A stretch of 64,000 nucleotides of DNA, from NCBI RefSeq assembly GCF_021272385.1, contig NZ_JAJSDZ010000010.1, positions 682,001 through 746,000 on the forward strand, written 5' to 3'. How positions within the stretch are numbered: position 1 is the stretch's first letter; each line of letters starts with the position of its first letter. The stretch comes from Vibrio salinus (GTDB lineage: Bacteria; Pseudomonadota; Gammaproteobacteria; Enterobacterales; Vibrionaceae). A program made the translations under genes and the position numbers. This document shows, piece by piece, positions 8,603 through 16,300 of this stretch. Below the pieces are notes generated by a model. It was not told the origin of the DNA. It did not search any database and worked only from the letters and a program-made list of their open reading frames with translations.

Positions 8603-9718
8603 ATGAAATTAATAAAAATCCAACCTACCATCCATAAATTTGAGAAATTCTCTGAATTTTCATCGGAGTTCAAACTTAGCGAAAAAGACGTTATCGTTGT
8701 TAACGATTCCATTTTTAATAAGTTTATAAAAGAATTAAATCTGAATAGTATTTTTATTTCACCTAAAAAATACGGTACTGGTGAACCTTCTGATGAGATT
8801 ATCGATAATGTGATAAAAGAAGCGGCCCAATATCAATATGACCGCGTCGTTGCGATCGGTGGTGGTGCGGTTATGGATATCGCAAAATTTCTGGTTCTTG
8901 ACGGCTTAAATGACTGTCTTGATGTGTTCGAAAGTAAAGTTGAATTTAATAAGACCAGAGAGTTTGTCGCCATACCGACAACCTGTGGTACCGGAAGTGA
9001 AGTGACGGCGATTTCAGTGGCTGAAATCAAATCCAAAAACACAAAAATGGGGACGGCAATTCCCGAATTTTTACCGGATCATGCGGTTTTAATTCCTGAA
9101 CTTCTGAAAGATATGCCATATAAGGTGTTTGCTTTTAGTACCCTGGATGCTTTAGTTCATGCTTCTGAATCCTTTGTTTCTCCTAACTCAAATCCCTATA
9201 CAGAATTATTTGCAGAAAAAGCCATAGAGCTGATTCTGAAAGGCTACCTGGTCTTAAGAGAAAAAGGGAAAGAATATTATTCTGACATTATCGAAGACTT
9301 TCTGATTGGCAGTAACTATGCCGGTATTGCTTTCGGAAATACCGGTGTCGGAGCGGTTCATGCTCTGGCCTATCCGCTTGGGGCTAATTATCACGTGGCG
9401 CACGGTGAGTGTAATTATGAGTTTTTCACTCCTGTCTTTAAAAAATATAATGACAAGGCGCCAGAAGGCAAAATTAAAGTGTTTAATTGTCTTGTGGCTT
9501 CTATTCTTGGTATCGATGAAAAAGACGTATACGCAGAACTGGATGAACTGTTTAATTTTATATGGGAAAAACAGAAACTGAATGCGTTTGGTATGACAGA
9601 AAACGACATTGTTGAATTTGCTGATAGTGTTGCTGATAAACAGCAACGGTTGTTGGCAAATAATTATGTACCATTGCCTACTAAAGAACTTGCTGACGTA
9701 TACAGAGAAACATTCTGA
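8603..9718 (+). CDS. Iron-containing alcohol dehydrogenase, 4-hydroxybutyrate dehydrogenase-like
   Basis: A 371-residue group III (iron-type) alcohol dehydrogenase. The NAD(P)-binding motif is AIGGGAVMDIAK. Metal ligands are expected in LDALVHASESFVS and GAVHALAYPLG...HVAHGECN. The sequence is most like 4-hydroxybutyrate dehydrogenases of succinate/GABA fermenters, which interconvert 4-hydroxybutyrate and succinate semialdehyde. The substrate assignment is by resemblance only. It is a single-gene unit: a Rho-independent terminator follows directly, and no partner such as a CoA-transferase is adjacent. Confidence 0.75.
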   Translation: MKLIKIQPTIHKFEKFSEFSSEFKLSEKDVIVVNDSIFNKFIKELNLNSIFISPKKYGTGEPSDEIIDNVIKEAAQYQYDRVVAIGGGAVMDIAKFLVLDGLNDCLDVFESKVEFNKTREFVAIPTTCGTGSEVTAISVAEIKSKNTKMGTAIPEFLPDHAVLIPELLKDMPYKVFAFSTLDALVHASESFVSPNSNPYTELFAEKAIELILKGYLVLREKGKEYYSDIIEDFLIGSNYAGIAFGNTGVGAVHALAYPLGANYHVAHGECNYEFFTPVFKKYNDKAPEGKIKVFNCLVASILGIDEKDVYAELDELFNFIWEKQKLNAFGMTENDIVEFADSVADKQQRLLANNYVPLPTKELADVYRETF

Positions 9719-9746
9719 TTATATTTTATAAAGTATTGTTTAACGT

Positions 9747-9776
9747 AAAAGCCTGAATATATATTCGGGCTTTTTT
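9747..9776 (+). terminator. Rho-independent terminator
   Basis: AAAAGCCTGAATAT pairs with ATATTCGGGCTTTT (one G-T pair) and is followed by a T-run. It lies about 30 bases after the dehydrogenase stop. Confidence 0.85.
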
Positions 9777-9864
9777 AGCAGATATGAACTTATATTACTA
9801 TTCTTATTGTCGTCTTATACTATAGTTTTTATATTTCCTTCTAACATTCGGCGGTGAAATATTA

Positions 9865-10275
9865 ATGGAACAGTCTTCTACTACTCATTGGCGGCAGGCA
9901 ATTGAGCGTAAAGATATCTCAATGCTTGAGGATATTCTGGCGGAAGATGTTGAAATGTATCCTCCGAATATTAATGAAGCATACCGGGGAAAAGAAGCCG
10001 TTTTAACGTATTTGTCCGGCGCGTTTAAAATTTTTTTTAATCAATCGTTTCGTTATACCAGCGTTCTTGACGATTCAAATCACGCTGTGCTTGAATTTTG
10101 CCTGGTGACGTTTGGGGAAAATATTGAAGGAGCAGAAATCATAAGGTGGAACCAGAACCATAAGATAAAACAGATAAAACTGTTGCTGCGACCTTTAAAT
10201 TCTGTCAGTAAAGTTCATCAGTCAGTTGCAGCAAAACATAAGGCACAGATGAAATCTGCAAAAGCGGGAAAATAA
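9865..10275 (+). CDS. NTF2-like (SnoaL/ketosteroid isomerase fold) protein
   Basis: A 136-residue protein with the NTF2-like cone fold pattern: an N-terminal helix (WRQAIERKDISMLEDILAEDV), then MYPPNINEAYRGKEAVLTYLSG, then beta-strands including HAVLEFCLVTFG and GAEIIRWNQNHKIKQIKLLLRP. No signal peptide. Such domains serve as small enzymes or ligand binders; no specific function can be given. The C-terminus (about 20 residues) is Lys-rich and outside the fold. Confidence 0.75.
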   Translation: MEQSSTTHWRQAIERKDISMLEDILAEDVEMYPPNINEAYRGKEAVLTYLSGAFKIFFNQSFRYTSVLDDSNHAVLEFCLVTFGENIEGAEIIRWNQNHKIKQIKLLLRPLNSVSKVHQSVAAKHKAQMKSAKAGK

Positions 10276-10281
10276 TCTGTA

Positions 10282-10310
10282 AGTGGAATCAATTCAGAAT
10301 TCATTCCACT
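10282..10310. terminator. Bidirectional hairpin between convergent genes
   Basis: AGTGGAAT pairs perfectly with ATTCCACT across a 13-base loop, between the convergent NTF2-like and outer-membrane protein genes. The T-run on the plus strand is weak (GTAGTTTTA), so its strength as a terminator is uncertain. Confidence 0.55.
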
Positions 10311-10336
10311 GTAGTTTTAAGATTTCTCTGCAATGG

Positions 10337-10966
10337 TCAAAAGTCCACATTCACACCGGCATAATAACCGGAAGTTTCGGTATCCAGGGTGGTTGTCAGG
10401 TTATCAAAACTTTTAAGATTGAATGTCTGAATCCGGTAGCCTATCTGCAACTCTACATCAAAAAGTCCCATACCGATTTCATACTGAAGGCCGGCGGATG
10501 CATCTAACATATCGTAATCCGAATAGGAGATACCGGAACCTTTACCAAAAATAAACAACGGTGTGCCAGGAATGCCAATTTCCGTTGCCGCATAGAGGTA
10601 TGGAACGTAACCTTCGAATGTCTGATTATTCAGTTCACCTTTCGACAAATAGGTTAGCCCGGCCCCAATATCCAGAGAGACCAGATCATTATCCAAAAGT
10701 TCGTAGTACAGGGTCAAATCTTGTTTTGTGTATTTGAAGTTGTTGGCGTCAGCAGAAGAGTGCGCATATTTGATGTTTGGAATGAGTGGGATAGGATGTT
10801 CGATAGAGGCTTCTAACGTGTAATTGACATCATCCCCGCTACCCTGATCGTTGAACTCATAGTCCTGATTCCAGGCATTGACTTCGATATCTGCGCCTAG
10901 AAGCATGTCAGCATTTGCTGAGAAAACCGGAAGCGCCAGTAACAGGGATAATAGTTTGTTTTTCAT
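10337..10966 (-). CDS. Outer-membrane beta-barrel protein (TIGR04219-like)
   Basis: A 209-residue exported protein. A signal peptide (MKNKLLSLLLALPVFSANA) is followed by a mature start DMLLGADIEVNAWNQDYEF. Alternating polar/hydrophobic strands end in the barrel-closing GYYAGVNVDF with a C-terminal Phe. It resembles the TIGR04219 outer-membrane beta-barrel family of gammaproteobacteria, whose function is unknown. The frame is open further upstream to 11041, but the ATG at 10966 gives a normal signal peptide, so it is chosen. Confidence 0.85.
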   Translation of the reverse strand: MKNKLLSLLLALPVFSANADMLLGADIEVNAWNQDYEFNDQGSGDDVNYTLEASIEHPIPLIPNIKYAHSSADANNFKYTKQDLTLYYELLDNDLVSLDIGAGLTYLSKGELNNQTFEGYVPYLYAATEIGIPGTPLFIFGKGSGISYSDYDMLDASAGLQYEIGMGLFDVELQIGYRIQTFNLKSFDNLTTTLDTETSGYYAGVNVDF

Positions 10967-11103
10967 AATCATATTTATATTCCAAAACAGTCTGAAGACA
11001 CGCTCCTGTGGCATTTCTGGCCAATAGGGATAGGTCGACATTCGTTGTTTATGTTAGACCTTATATCGGCAGAGTGGCGATTTACTTTAATGATATTTGA
11101 CTA

Positions 11104-11319
11104 ATGGCTTCACATCGTTCTGCTCAGGCGAAAGGTATGTATATTGTAAAAGCCAATTAGTTAAATATCAGAAATGAGCCAGGTCATCATGGAAAAGTAC
11201 ATGGCAGATTTCATGGCGGACAAACTGTGCAAGTGTTTGCGATTATTGATGGTTGGGCAAAAGTCTTATTTAACGGTCATTATCAGTGGGTAAGTGCTGA
11301 ATATCTGCAGCCGCGCTAA
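11104..11319 (+). pseudogene. Broken small SH3b-domain gene (in-frame amber stop)
   Basis: In one frame from the ATG at 11104, 18 codons are followed by TAG (11158-11160), and the same frame then continues for 52 codons to TAA at 11317. Both parts together read as a bacterial SH3 (SH3b) domain: YIVKAN-stop-LNIRNEPGHHGKV, then GGQTVQVFAIIDGWAKVLF and QWVSAEYLQPR, which match the LNVRSGPS / GWxKV / GWVSxxYL pattern of the family. One base change would restore the frame. It is probably a recent pseudogene of a small cell-wall-binding or periplasmic protein; a sequencing error or suppressed stop is possible. Confidence 0.65.
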
Positions 11320-11351
11320 GGAGGACTGTAGTATCGTTGTTTTCCGCTTAA

Positions 11352-11377
11352 GATGCCTGTTTATCTGGGCAGGCATC
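11352..11377. repeat. Perfect 8-bp hairpin before the RRM gene
   Basis: GATGCCTG pairs with CAGGCATC over a 10-base loop, 17 bases beyond the end of the minus-strand RRM gene. No clear T-run follows on either strand, so I call it a structured element, perhaps a weak terminator. Confidence 0.5.
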
Positions 11378-11393
11378 AACGGGTAAGCCGGAA

Positions 11394-11633
11394 TCAGTGC
11401 TGGGCTTTTTTCACTCTGATTTTACTTTTATCCACTTTCGTCAGATTCAGAGCTTCAATGGCGGCTTTGGCCTCGTCTTCATTTTGCATTTCGACAAATG
11501 CAAACCCTTTCGATAATCCCGTTTCCTGATCGAGTACCAGATTACAGGCTGACACTGAGCCATAGGATGAAAATAAAGCGCGGATTTCGTGTTCTGCTGT
11601 GCTGCGCGCAAGATTTCGAACTAATAATTTCAT
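11394..11633 (-). CDS. RRM-domain RNA-binding protein
   Basis: A 79-residue single RNA-recognition motif. RNP2 is KLLVRNL and RNP1 is KGFAFVEM, with the beta-alpha-beta-beta-alpha-beta order of the fold. Small RRM proteins of this type occur in Vibrio, Shewanella and cyanobacteria; several are linked to cold response, but that role is not shown here. The gene is monocistronic, divergent from the Hcr-like gene. Confidence 0.9.
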   Translation of the reverse strand: MKLLVRNLARSTAEHEIRALFSSYGSVSACNLVLDQETGLSKGFAFVEMQNEDEAKAAIEALNLTKVDKSKIRVKKAQH

Positions 11634-11809
11634 GATAAATCGTCTTAGTAAAAAATAACGCGGAGATTGTCTCAGTTAAATTGGATGAAACCAAGGAAAG
11701 AATGACCATGTCAGATAAAAAGTTATTTGAACAACGGATAAAATCCGGCATTTCAGTTTATCTGAGTATATGATATTAGCCAGATTGTTAGAGTTATAAA
11801 GGAGTTATC

Positions 11810-12853
11810 ATGTCGGAACCCATGAAGGCATCATTAAATAAAGAGGCAGGAGTTCAACAGACAGGTTTAATCTTGACCTGTATTGAACGACAGGATATTG
11901 CCCGGGATTTTGTGACATTCTGGTTTACCAGTCACCCATCCGTGGTGAACTATCTACCGGGTCAGTTTGTTGCTATTGATTTTTCTGTCAATGATAAAGT
12001 CGAGACTCGTTATTATACCTTATCTTCGTCTCCTTCCCGTCCGGATAAACTTGGCGTGTCTGTCAAACGGGTTGATCGGGGACTGATTTCTAACTGGATG
12101 TTAGAGAACATTAAAGTTGGTGATGAACTTAAAGCACGGATACCTGAAGGTTCATTTTACTTAGAGCACACAGATAAGCCTTTGCTCTTTTTGTCCGCCG
12201 GTTCCGGAATCACTCCCATGTTATCGATGATTCGTTATCTTGCTGATAAAAAGCAATTGGATGATGTCATCTTTTATCATCAGTGCCGGACAGAAGCGGA
12301 TATCCCCTGCCGGGATGAATTAACGTCACTCAGCAATCAGTATTCCGGTTTAAAGATTCTCTGGTCTTTGACGCAGCCTCAGAGTAGTTGGTATGGGATT
12401 AAAGGCCGTTTATCGCTTTCCCACATTAAGCAGATTGAAAATGTTACACAGCGGGATGTTTTTGTTTGTGGGCCGGAAGGATTTATGCAAAAAGCTAAAG
12501 CGCTACTACTGAAGAAAGGACTACCGGAAGATCGTTATCATGAAGAGAATTTTTCTGTTTCTGTGACGAATCAGGATACTGACAAGAGTATAGAGCTTAG
12601 TATCAATGGGGTAACGTTTACCGGTAATAATAAAGAGACGTTGTTAGAGCAGGCAGAAGCTCATGGCGTTGATGTCGTAAATAGTTGCCGTGCCGGGTTT
12701 TGTGGCGCGTGTTGTATGGATGTGGTTTCCGGAGAGTTTGTTCAGGCTGAGGTTCCGGCGTTATCGGCACTCCGGAAAGATTATCCGGATGACAATCTGG
12801 TTCTTGCCTGTTGCTGCGTTCCTGCCACTGATATGAAAGTCGAAAATAAATAA
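11810..12853 (+). CDS. hcr: Hcr-type NADH oxidoreductase (FAD plus 2Fe-2S)
   Basis: A 347-residue flavodoxin-reductase-like protein. The FAD-binding domain has RYYTLSSSP (RxYS-type) and the NAD-binding domain has FLSAGSGITPMLSMIRYL and VFVCGPEGFM. The C-terminal plant-type ferredoxin domain has CRAGFCGACCMD (C-x4-C-x2-C) with the fourth Cys in VLACCC. This is the arrangement of Hcr, which reduces the hybrid cluster protein Hcp (NO/hydroxylamine detoxification). No hcp gene is adjacent, so the partner may be elsewhere or different. An AAGGAG ribosome site precedes the ATG. Confidence 0.8.
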   Translation: MSEPMKASLNKEAGVQQTGLILTCIERQDIARDFVTFWFTSHPSVVNYLPGQFVAIDFSVNDKVETRYYTLSSSPSRPDKLGVSVKRVDRGLISNWMLENIKVGDELKARIPEGSFYLEHTDKPLLFLSAGSGITPMLSMIRYLADKKQLDDVIFYHQCRTEADIPCRDELTSLSNQYSGLKILWSLTQPQSSWYGIKGRLSLSHIKQIENVTQRDVFVCGPEGFMQKAKALLLKKGLPEDRYHEENFSVSVTNQDTDKSIELSINGVTFTGNNKETLLEQAEAHGVDVVNSCRAGFCGACCMDVVSGEFVQAEVPALSALRKDYPDDNLVLACCCVPATDMKVENK

Positions 12854-12939
12854 ACCCTTTTTGTGACCCTGTCATGTATAAGTCAGTATTTTTCCAATGC
12901 ATGGAATACATATTATGGGTTGTCGTATATTGCATGTAC

Positions 12940-12978
12940 GCAACCATAATGGTTGCAATCGTTGCGTGGTTGCAACCA
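12940..12978. promoter_or_regulatory. Array of GCAACCA/TGGTTGC palindromes, probable operator
   Basis: GCAACCA-TAA-TGGTTGC (12940-12956) is a perfect inverted repeat, and TGGTTGCAACCA (12967-12978) is a perfect 12-base palindrome of the same half-sites. Another partial half-site (GTTGC) lies between them. The array sits about 100-130 bases upstream of a sigma-54-type promoter, the normal distance for an enhancer-binding protein. The cognate activator is unknown; it does not match the NifA site TGT-N10-ACA. Confidence 0.7.
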
Positions 12979-13073
12979 TTTCAGGTTTTTACTTTTCCAT
13001 CTTTATTCTCTTCTATAATAAAATATCTTTATTTTTCAGATAGATGATAAATATAAATTGCTTATGCTATATT

Positions 13074-13089
13074 TGGCCTGAATGTTGCT
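13074..13089 (+). promoter_or_regulatory. Sigma-54-type promoter of the NifX-like/DUF89 cluster
   Basis: TGGCCTGAATGTTGCT fits the -24/-12 consensus TGGCAC-N5-TTGCT, with the essential GG and GC 10 bases apart. The ATG of the NifX-like gene is 31 bases downstream with GCGGAG as ribosome site. This suggests RpoN-dependent expression. Confidence 0.7.
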
Positions 13090-13119
13090 ATATGAAAAAT
13101 AACAACAGCGGAGTCCTAA

Positions 13120-13554
13120 ATGAAAGCAGCATTTACTATTTGGAATGATCGTATTTCACCGGTATTCGACGTGGCAGGGCAGCTTCTTGTCATTGAAACA
13201 AACGAGCAGCGGGAAATCATTGGTCGGCAGACATTCAAACTGTCGGGTGAATCTGCCTATGAAAAATTAATGTTTATTTCTGACTTAGGTGTGGATGAGC
13301 TGGTGTGTGGAGCGGTTAGCCGCCCTGTATTTCATGCAATAAAAATGAATGAAATCGCTGTTTACTCATTTCGTGCCGGACATATCGATGATCTTGTCAG
13401 GGCGTGGCAGAAAAACCAGGTTGAACAAGTGAATTTTTCAATGCCTGGTTGTGGCCGGAGAGGAAATGGTAACCGACGGGGGCGGGGGTATCGTTGTCGA
13501 TGTAATGAACGCTGTAATAGTGCGTTATCAACAAATAAAGAGGGGAAACTCTAA
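13120..13554 (+). CDS. NifX/NifB-C-terminal-like metal-cluster-binding protein
   Basis: A 144-residue protein of the dinitrogenase Fe-Mo cofactor biosynthesis fold (PF02579). AAFTIWNDRISPVFDVAGQLLVIE and GVDELVCGAVSRPVFHAIKM match the ribonuclease-H-like fold that carries Fe-Mo-S or Mo-Cu-S clusters. Unusually, the C-terminus is a Gly/Arg/Asn-rich Cys segment (about residues 108-135, including CRCNERCNS) that could be an additional metal site. The start follows GCGGAGTC. It overlaps the next gene at the stop (TAATG), so translation is coupled. Related sets in sulfate reducers form orange-protein-type complexes; equivalence is inference. Confidence 0.8.
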   Translation: MKAAFTIWNDRISPVFDVAGQLLVIETNEQREIIGRQTFKLSGESAYEKLMFISDLGVDELVCGAVSRPVFHAIKMNEIAVYSFRAGHIDDLVRAWQKNQVEQVNFSMPGCGRRGNGNRRGRGYRCRCNERCNSALSTNKEGKL

Positions 13555-13886
13555 TGCCTGGAAGAAACAAAATGGGTTCTCAGCAACGGGGACAAGGTCA
13601 GGGACAACGCAAAGGTATGGGTAAGGGATTAAAACAGGGCAGACAGGCCCGGGGACATGATCAAGCATGTGATGGCTCCGGACATATGCGTAGAAACGGG
13701 CAGACAAAAGGCGGCAGATGTGGTCAGGGGATTGGCGTTATTCAGAGTAATGGAGGGACAGGAACTTATGATTTCAGTCAGGGAGAAATGCCCCCCCAGG
13801 AGGCCATGGGTCGCTGCCGGTGTCGTCAGAGAAACAGAATGATCGTTCAAGAAACCATCAGTCAGAATATCGGGGCCGATGAGTAA
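13554..13886 (+). CDS. Gly/Gln/Arg-rich Cys-containing protein (DUF5320-like)
   Basis: A 110-residue low-complexity protein. Residues 1-60 are rich in Gly, Gln, Arg and Lys (for example GQGQRKGMGKGLKQGRQ) and contain scattered Cys, and the C-terminal part has RCRCRQRN. It resembles the DUF5320-like proteins found next to NifX-like proteins, without a known function. The ATG overlaps the stop of the preceding gene, so co-translation is likely. It may be a metal-binding or scaffold partner. Confidence 0.65.
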   Translation: MPGRNKMGSQQRGQGQGQRKGMGKGLKQGRQARGHDQACDGSGHMRRNGQTKGGRCGQGIGVIQSNGGTGTYDFSQGEMPPQEAMGRCRCRQRNRMIVQETISQNIGADE

Positions 13887-13904
13887 TTCGGTTCTGAATG
13901 TGTT

Positions 13905-13928
13905 AGGCCACGTTTGGAAATGTGGCCT
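13905..13928 (+). terminator. Hairpin after the Gly-rich gene
   Basis: AGGCCAC pairs with GTGGCCT over a 10-base loop followed by TTAAT. It is a weak terminator or attenuator between the Gly-rich protein and the DUF89 gene. Confidence 0.5.
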
Positions 13929-14010
13929 TTAATCTGTGTGTTGAAGAATGTAGGACATACCTGTGGCAGAAAGGTTATGTCAGTCCGCGCATAAGTTTGG
14001 TTTCGGAGTA

Positions 14011-14913
14011 ATGATGAGAAGTAGTTTAGAATGCATTCCGTGTTTTGTACGTCAGGCTCTGGAAGCAGGGCAGCAGGTTTGTGATGACGAGTTGTTACTT
14101 GAAAAAGTGATGAAGCGGATTTTGTGTGAAATATCCGGATTTGATTTGTCATTATCTCCCCCGGAGATGGGACAGAAAATTCACCGGATATTGCGAGAAG
14201 AGATGAATGTCTTGGACCCTTACCGGCAGGTTAAAGAAAACGCGTCAATGGTTGCTTTGTCTATGGTGGATAATATCCGGCAACTAATCGATGAGCAGAC
14301 GATGCCATTTGATGCCGCTGTCCGGTTTTCCATCGCTGGCAATATTCTCGATTTTGGTCTGATATCGGCCTGGGATGACAGTAAAATTATGGATTCATTC
14401 CAGAATGCGCTGGAGAAGCCAGTTGATTCAAAAATGATTCAGCAGCTAAAGAATGCTGTTCATAAAGCAGAAAATGTCTTGTTTTTAGCGGACAATGTTG
14501 GTGAAACGGTTTTTGATAAATTACTGATTGAACAGTTACCTGACCATCTTGATGTGACTTATGGTGTGAAAGCCTCTCCGGTGATTAATGATGCCACGGA
14601 GGTGGATGCTGTTGTTGCCGGAATTGATAAGATTGCCCGGGTTATCAATAACGGTACGGATGCTCCGGGGACACCTCTTGAACAGTGTTCTGGGCGGTTT
14701 AAACAATGTTTTCGTTCTGCTGATCTCATTATTGCAAAAGGGCAGGCTAACTTTGAAACGCTAAATGAAGTTGGTCGTGAAATCTATTTCCTGACTCAGA
14801 TTAAATGCCCACAGATAGCCAGATATTATGAATATGAAGTTGGAGAATGGGTTGTAACCACGACGTCGGAGCTTAGGAATATCCAAGTCGTAGAATCCGG
14901 GTCAGAGCGATAA
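14011..14913 (+). CDS. DUF89/ARMT1-like damage-control phosphatase family protein
   Basis: A 300-residue protein of the DUF89 family, metal-dependent phosphatases thought to clear damaged or surplus sugar phosphates. SSLECIPCFVRQALEAGQQ is the classic CxxC N-terminus of the prokaryotic subfamily. The metal site is in LFLADNVGETVFDKLLIEQL, with KASPVINDAT and IIAKGQANFETL completing the signature. Start choice: the frame is open from 13963, but ATG at 14011 follows TTTCGGAG and gives the family N-terminus. Its place after a NifX-like gene suggests a role in cofactor metabolism, which is inference. Confidence 0.8.
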   Translation: MMRSSLECIPCFVRQALEAGQQVCDDELLLEKVMKRILCEISGFDLSLSPPEMGQKIHRILREEMNVLDPYRQVKENASMVALSMVDNIRQLIDEQTMPFDAAVRFSIAGNILDFGLISAWDDSKIMDSFQNALEKPVDSKMIQQLKNAVHKAENVLFLADNVGETVFDKLLIEQLPDHLDVTYGVKASPVINDATEVDAVVAGIDKIARVINNGTDAPGTPLEQCSGRFKQCFRSADLIIAKGQANFETLNEVGREIYFLTQIKCPQIARYYEYEVGEWVVTTTSELRNIQVVESGSER

Positions 14914-15025
14914 AATAAAAGAATTTATCCAACAGAATATTGGTGGTGTTACCGTATTCCCTGCTAATTGTTCAGGAAGCGGTTTTCTGATAAGAAAATA
15001 TAAGCTAAAATTGCCATATTTATAG

Positions 15026-15067
15026 CAGGGATAATATTTATTGGTAAATATTATCCCTGTGTTTTTT
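15026..15067 (+). terminator. Strong Rho-independent terminator
   Basis: A 15-base perfect stem (CAGGGATAATATTTA with TAAATATTATCCCTG, 4-base loop) followed by GTGTTTTTT. It ends the DUF89 transcript and separates it from the convergent channel gene. Confidence 0.9.
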
Positions 15068-15111
15068 AGATAAAGAAAATAGTAAGTTATATCTTAAAAT
15101 AATTAATCTTT

Positions 15112-15927
15112 TTATTGGTTTTCAATATTTTCAACAAGTTCATCTGATTCAGATGGAATATTTTTGGCAATTAATGAACGGTATCCGGCACCTCCTATAC
15201 ATGCGCCGATCAGAGGAGCAATGATAGGCACAAATAAATAGGGAATTTCTCTTCCACCAGTCATTGCTATATTTCCCCAGCCAGCCAAAAAAGTAAACAA
15301 ACGAGGCCCGAAGTCCCTGGCGGGATTCATAGCGAAACCGGTAAGAGGAGCGGTTGCTGCACCAATAACCGCCACTAAGATACCGATAAGTAAGGGAGCC
15401 AGTGCGCCTTTGGGAACCCCATTTCCATCGTCAGTCAGTGCCAAAATTAACGACATTAATGTGGCTGTGATAATGATTTCAACGGCTGCCGCATGAAAAA
15501 CAGTAATTGAAGGATGTGGGTAAGTACAAAAGATACTGGATAGGAACAGGCTTTCCTCAGAACCTCTTACCATGTGATGGGCTGTTTCGTAATCGATGAA
15601 TAGATTCTGATAAATAAAATAGCAGATAGCCGCGCCGAAAAAGGCACCACCAGTCTGGGCTATACTGTAGGGTAAAACTTTTTTGCGGTCAAAATTGGCA
15701 AATAACCATAATCCGACTGTTACCGCCGGATTTAAATGAGCACCGGAAACACCGGCCGTTAAATAGACCGCTAACGCAATTCCCAATCCCCACACAATAC
15801 AAATTTCCCATAGTCCGAAATTGGCACCGGCAACTTTTACGGCGCACAGACAACAAGCTCCGAAAAAAATGAATAGTCCTGTCCCAAAAAATTCTGCAAT
15901 ACACTGACCTTTTAGTGAATTATTCAT
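15112..15927 (-). CDS. GlpF/PduF-type aquaglyceroporin
   Basis: A 271-residue MIP-family channel with six membrane helices. Both NPA motifs are present: SGAHLNPAVTVGLW (first) and GFAMNPARDFGPRLF (second). The Asp after the second NPA-Arg marks glycerol/diol facilitators rather than water channels. It would admit 1,2-propanediol or glycerol. It is transcribed divergently from the microcompartment operon, which consumes such diols, so the role is likely substrate entry, as for PduF. The C-terminal 20 residues are acidic. Confidence 0.9.
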   Translation of the reverse strand: MNNSLKGQCIAEFFGTGLFIFFGACCLCAVKVAGANFGLWEICIVWGLGIALAVYLTAGVSGAHLNPAVTVGLWLFANFDRKKVLPYSIAQTGGAFFGAAICYFIYQNLFIDYETAHHMVRGSEESLFLSSIFCTYPHPSITVFHAAAVEIIITATLMSLILALTDDGNGVPKGALAPLLIGILVAVIGAATAPLTGFAMNPARDFGPRLFTFLAGWGNIAMTGGREIPYLFVPIIAPLIGACIGGAGYRSLIAKNIPSESDELVENIENQ

Positions 15928-16300
15928 AGTAACACCTTAGATGGATGATTAATCTGAAATAACTTTATCTCTGTTATTAATATTTATGGCTGATATCTGA
16001 AAAAAGTAATTTTCTGACATAGTATAGTGATGAAGGTGAATAAAATTTTGTCATGTTAGTAGTATTTATTTGTCTCAACATTATTGTGTGGGTAAATAAT
16101 ATAAAATTAATTTTTTAGCTTCATTTTCCCGACTTTTATGTGCTCTGTAATTTTTTGTCATTCTTTGTTTATTTCCACAATATTTTCCCTCGGCCGGGCA
16201 AGTTATCCTATCCCACCTTTATGTCTCTGATGCTATGTTAAAGAGTGAATTGAAACCGGAATTTTTATCAGTAGGAAAATAGATTAAGGTAGTTAGTACA
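15928..16300. promoter_or_regulatory. 373-base divergent control region
   Basis: An AT-rich region between the divergent channel and PduQ-type genes. It must hold promoters for both directions. I find no sigma-54 site and no convincing repeat that I could assign to the AraC-type regulator at 32894-33949, although that regulator is the best candidate to act here. Confidence 0.5.
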
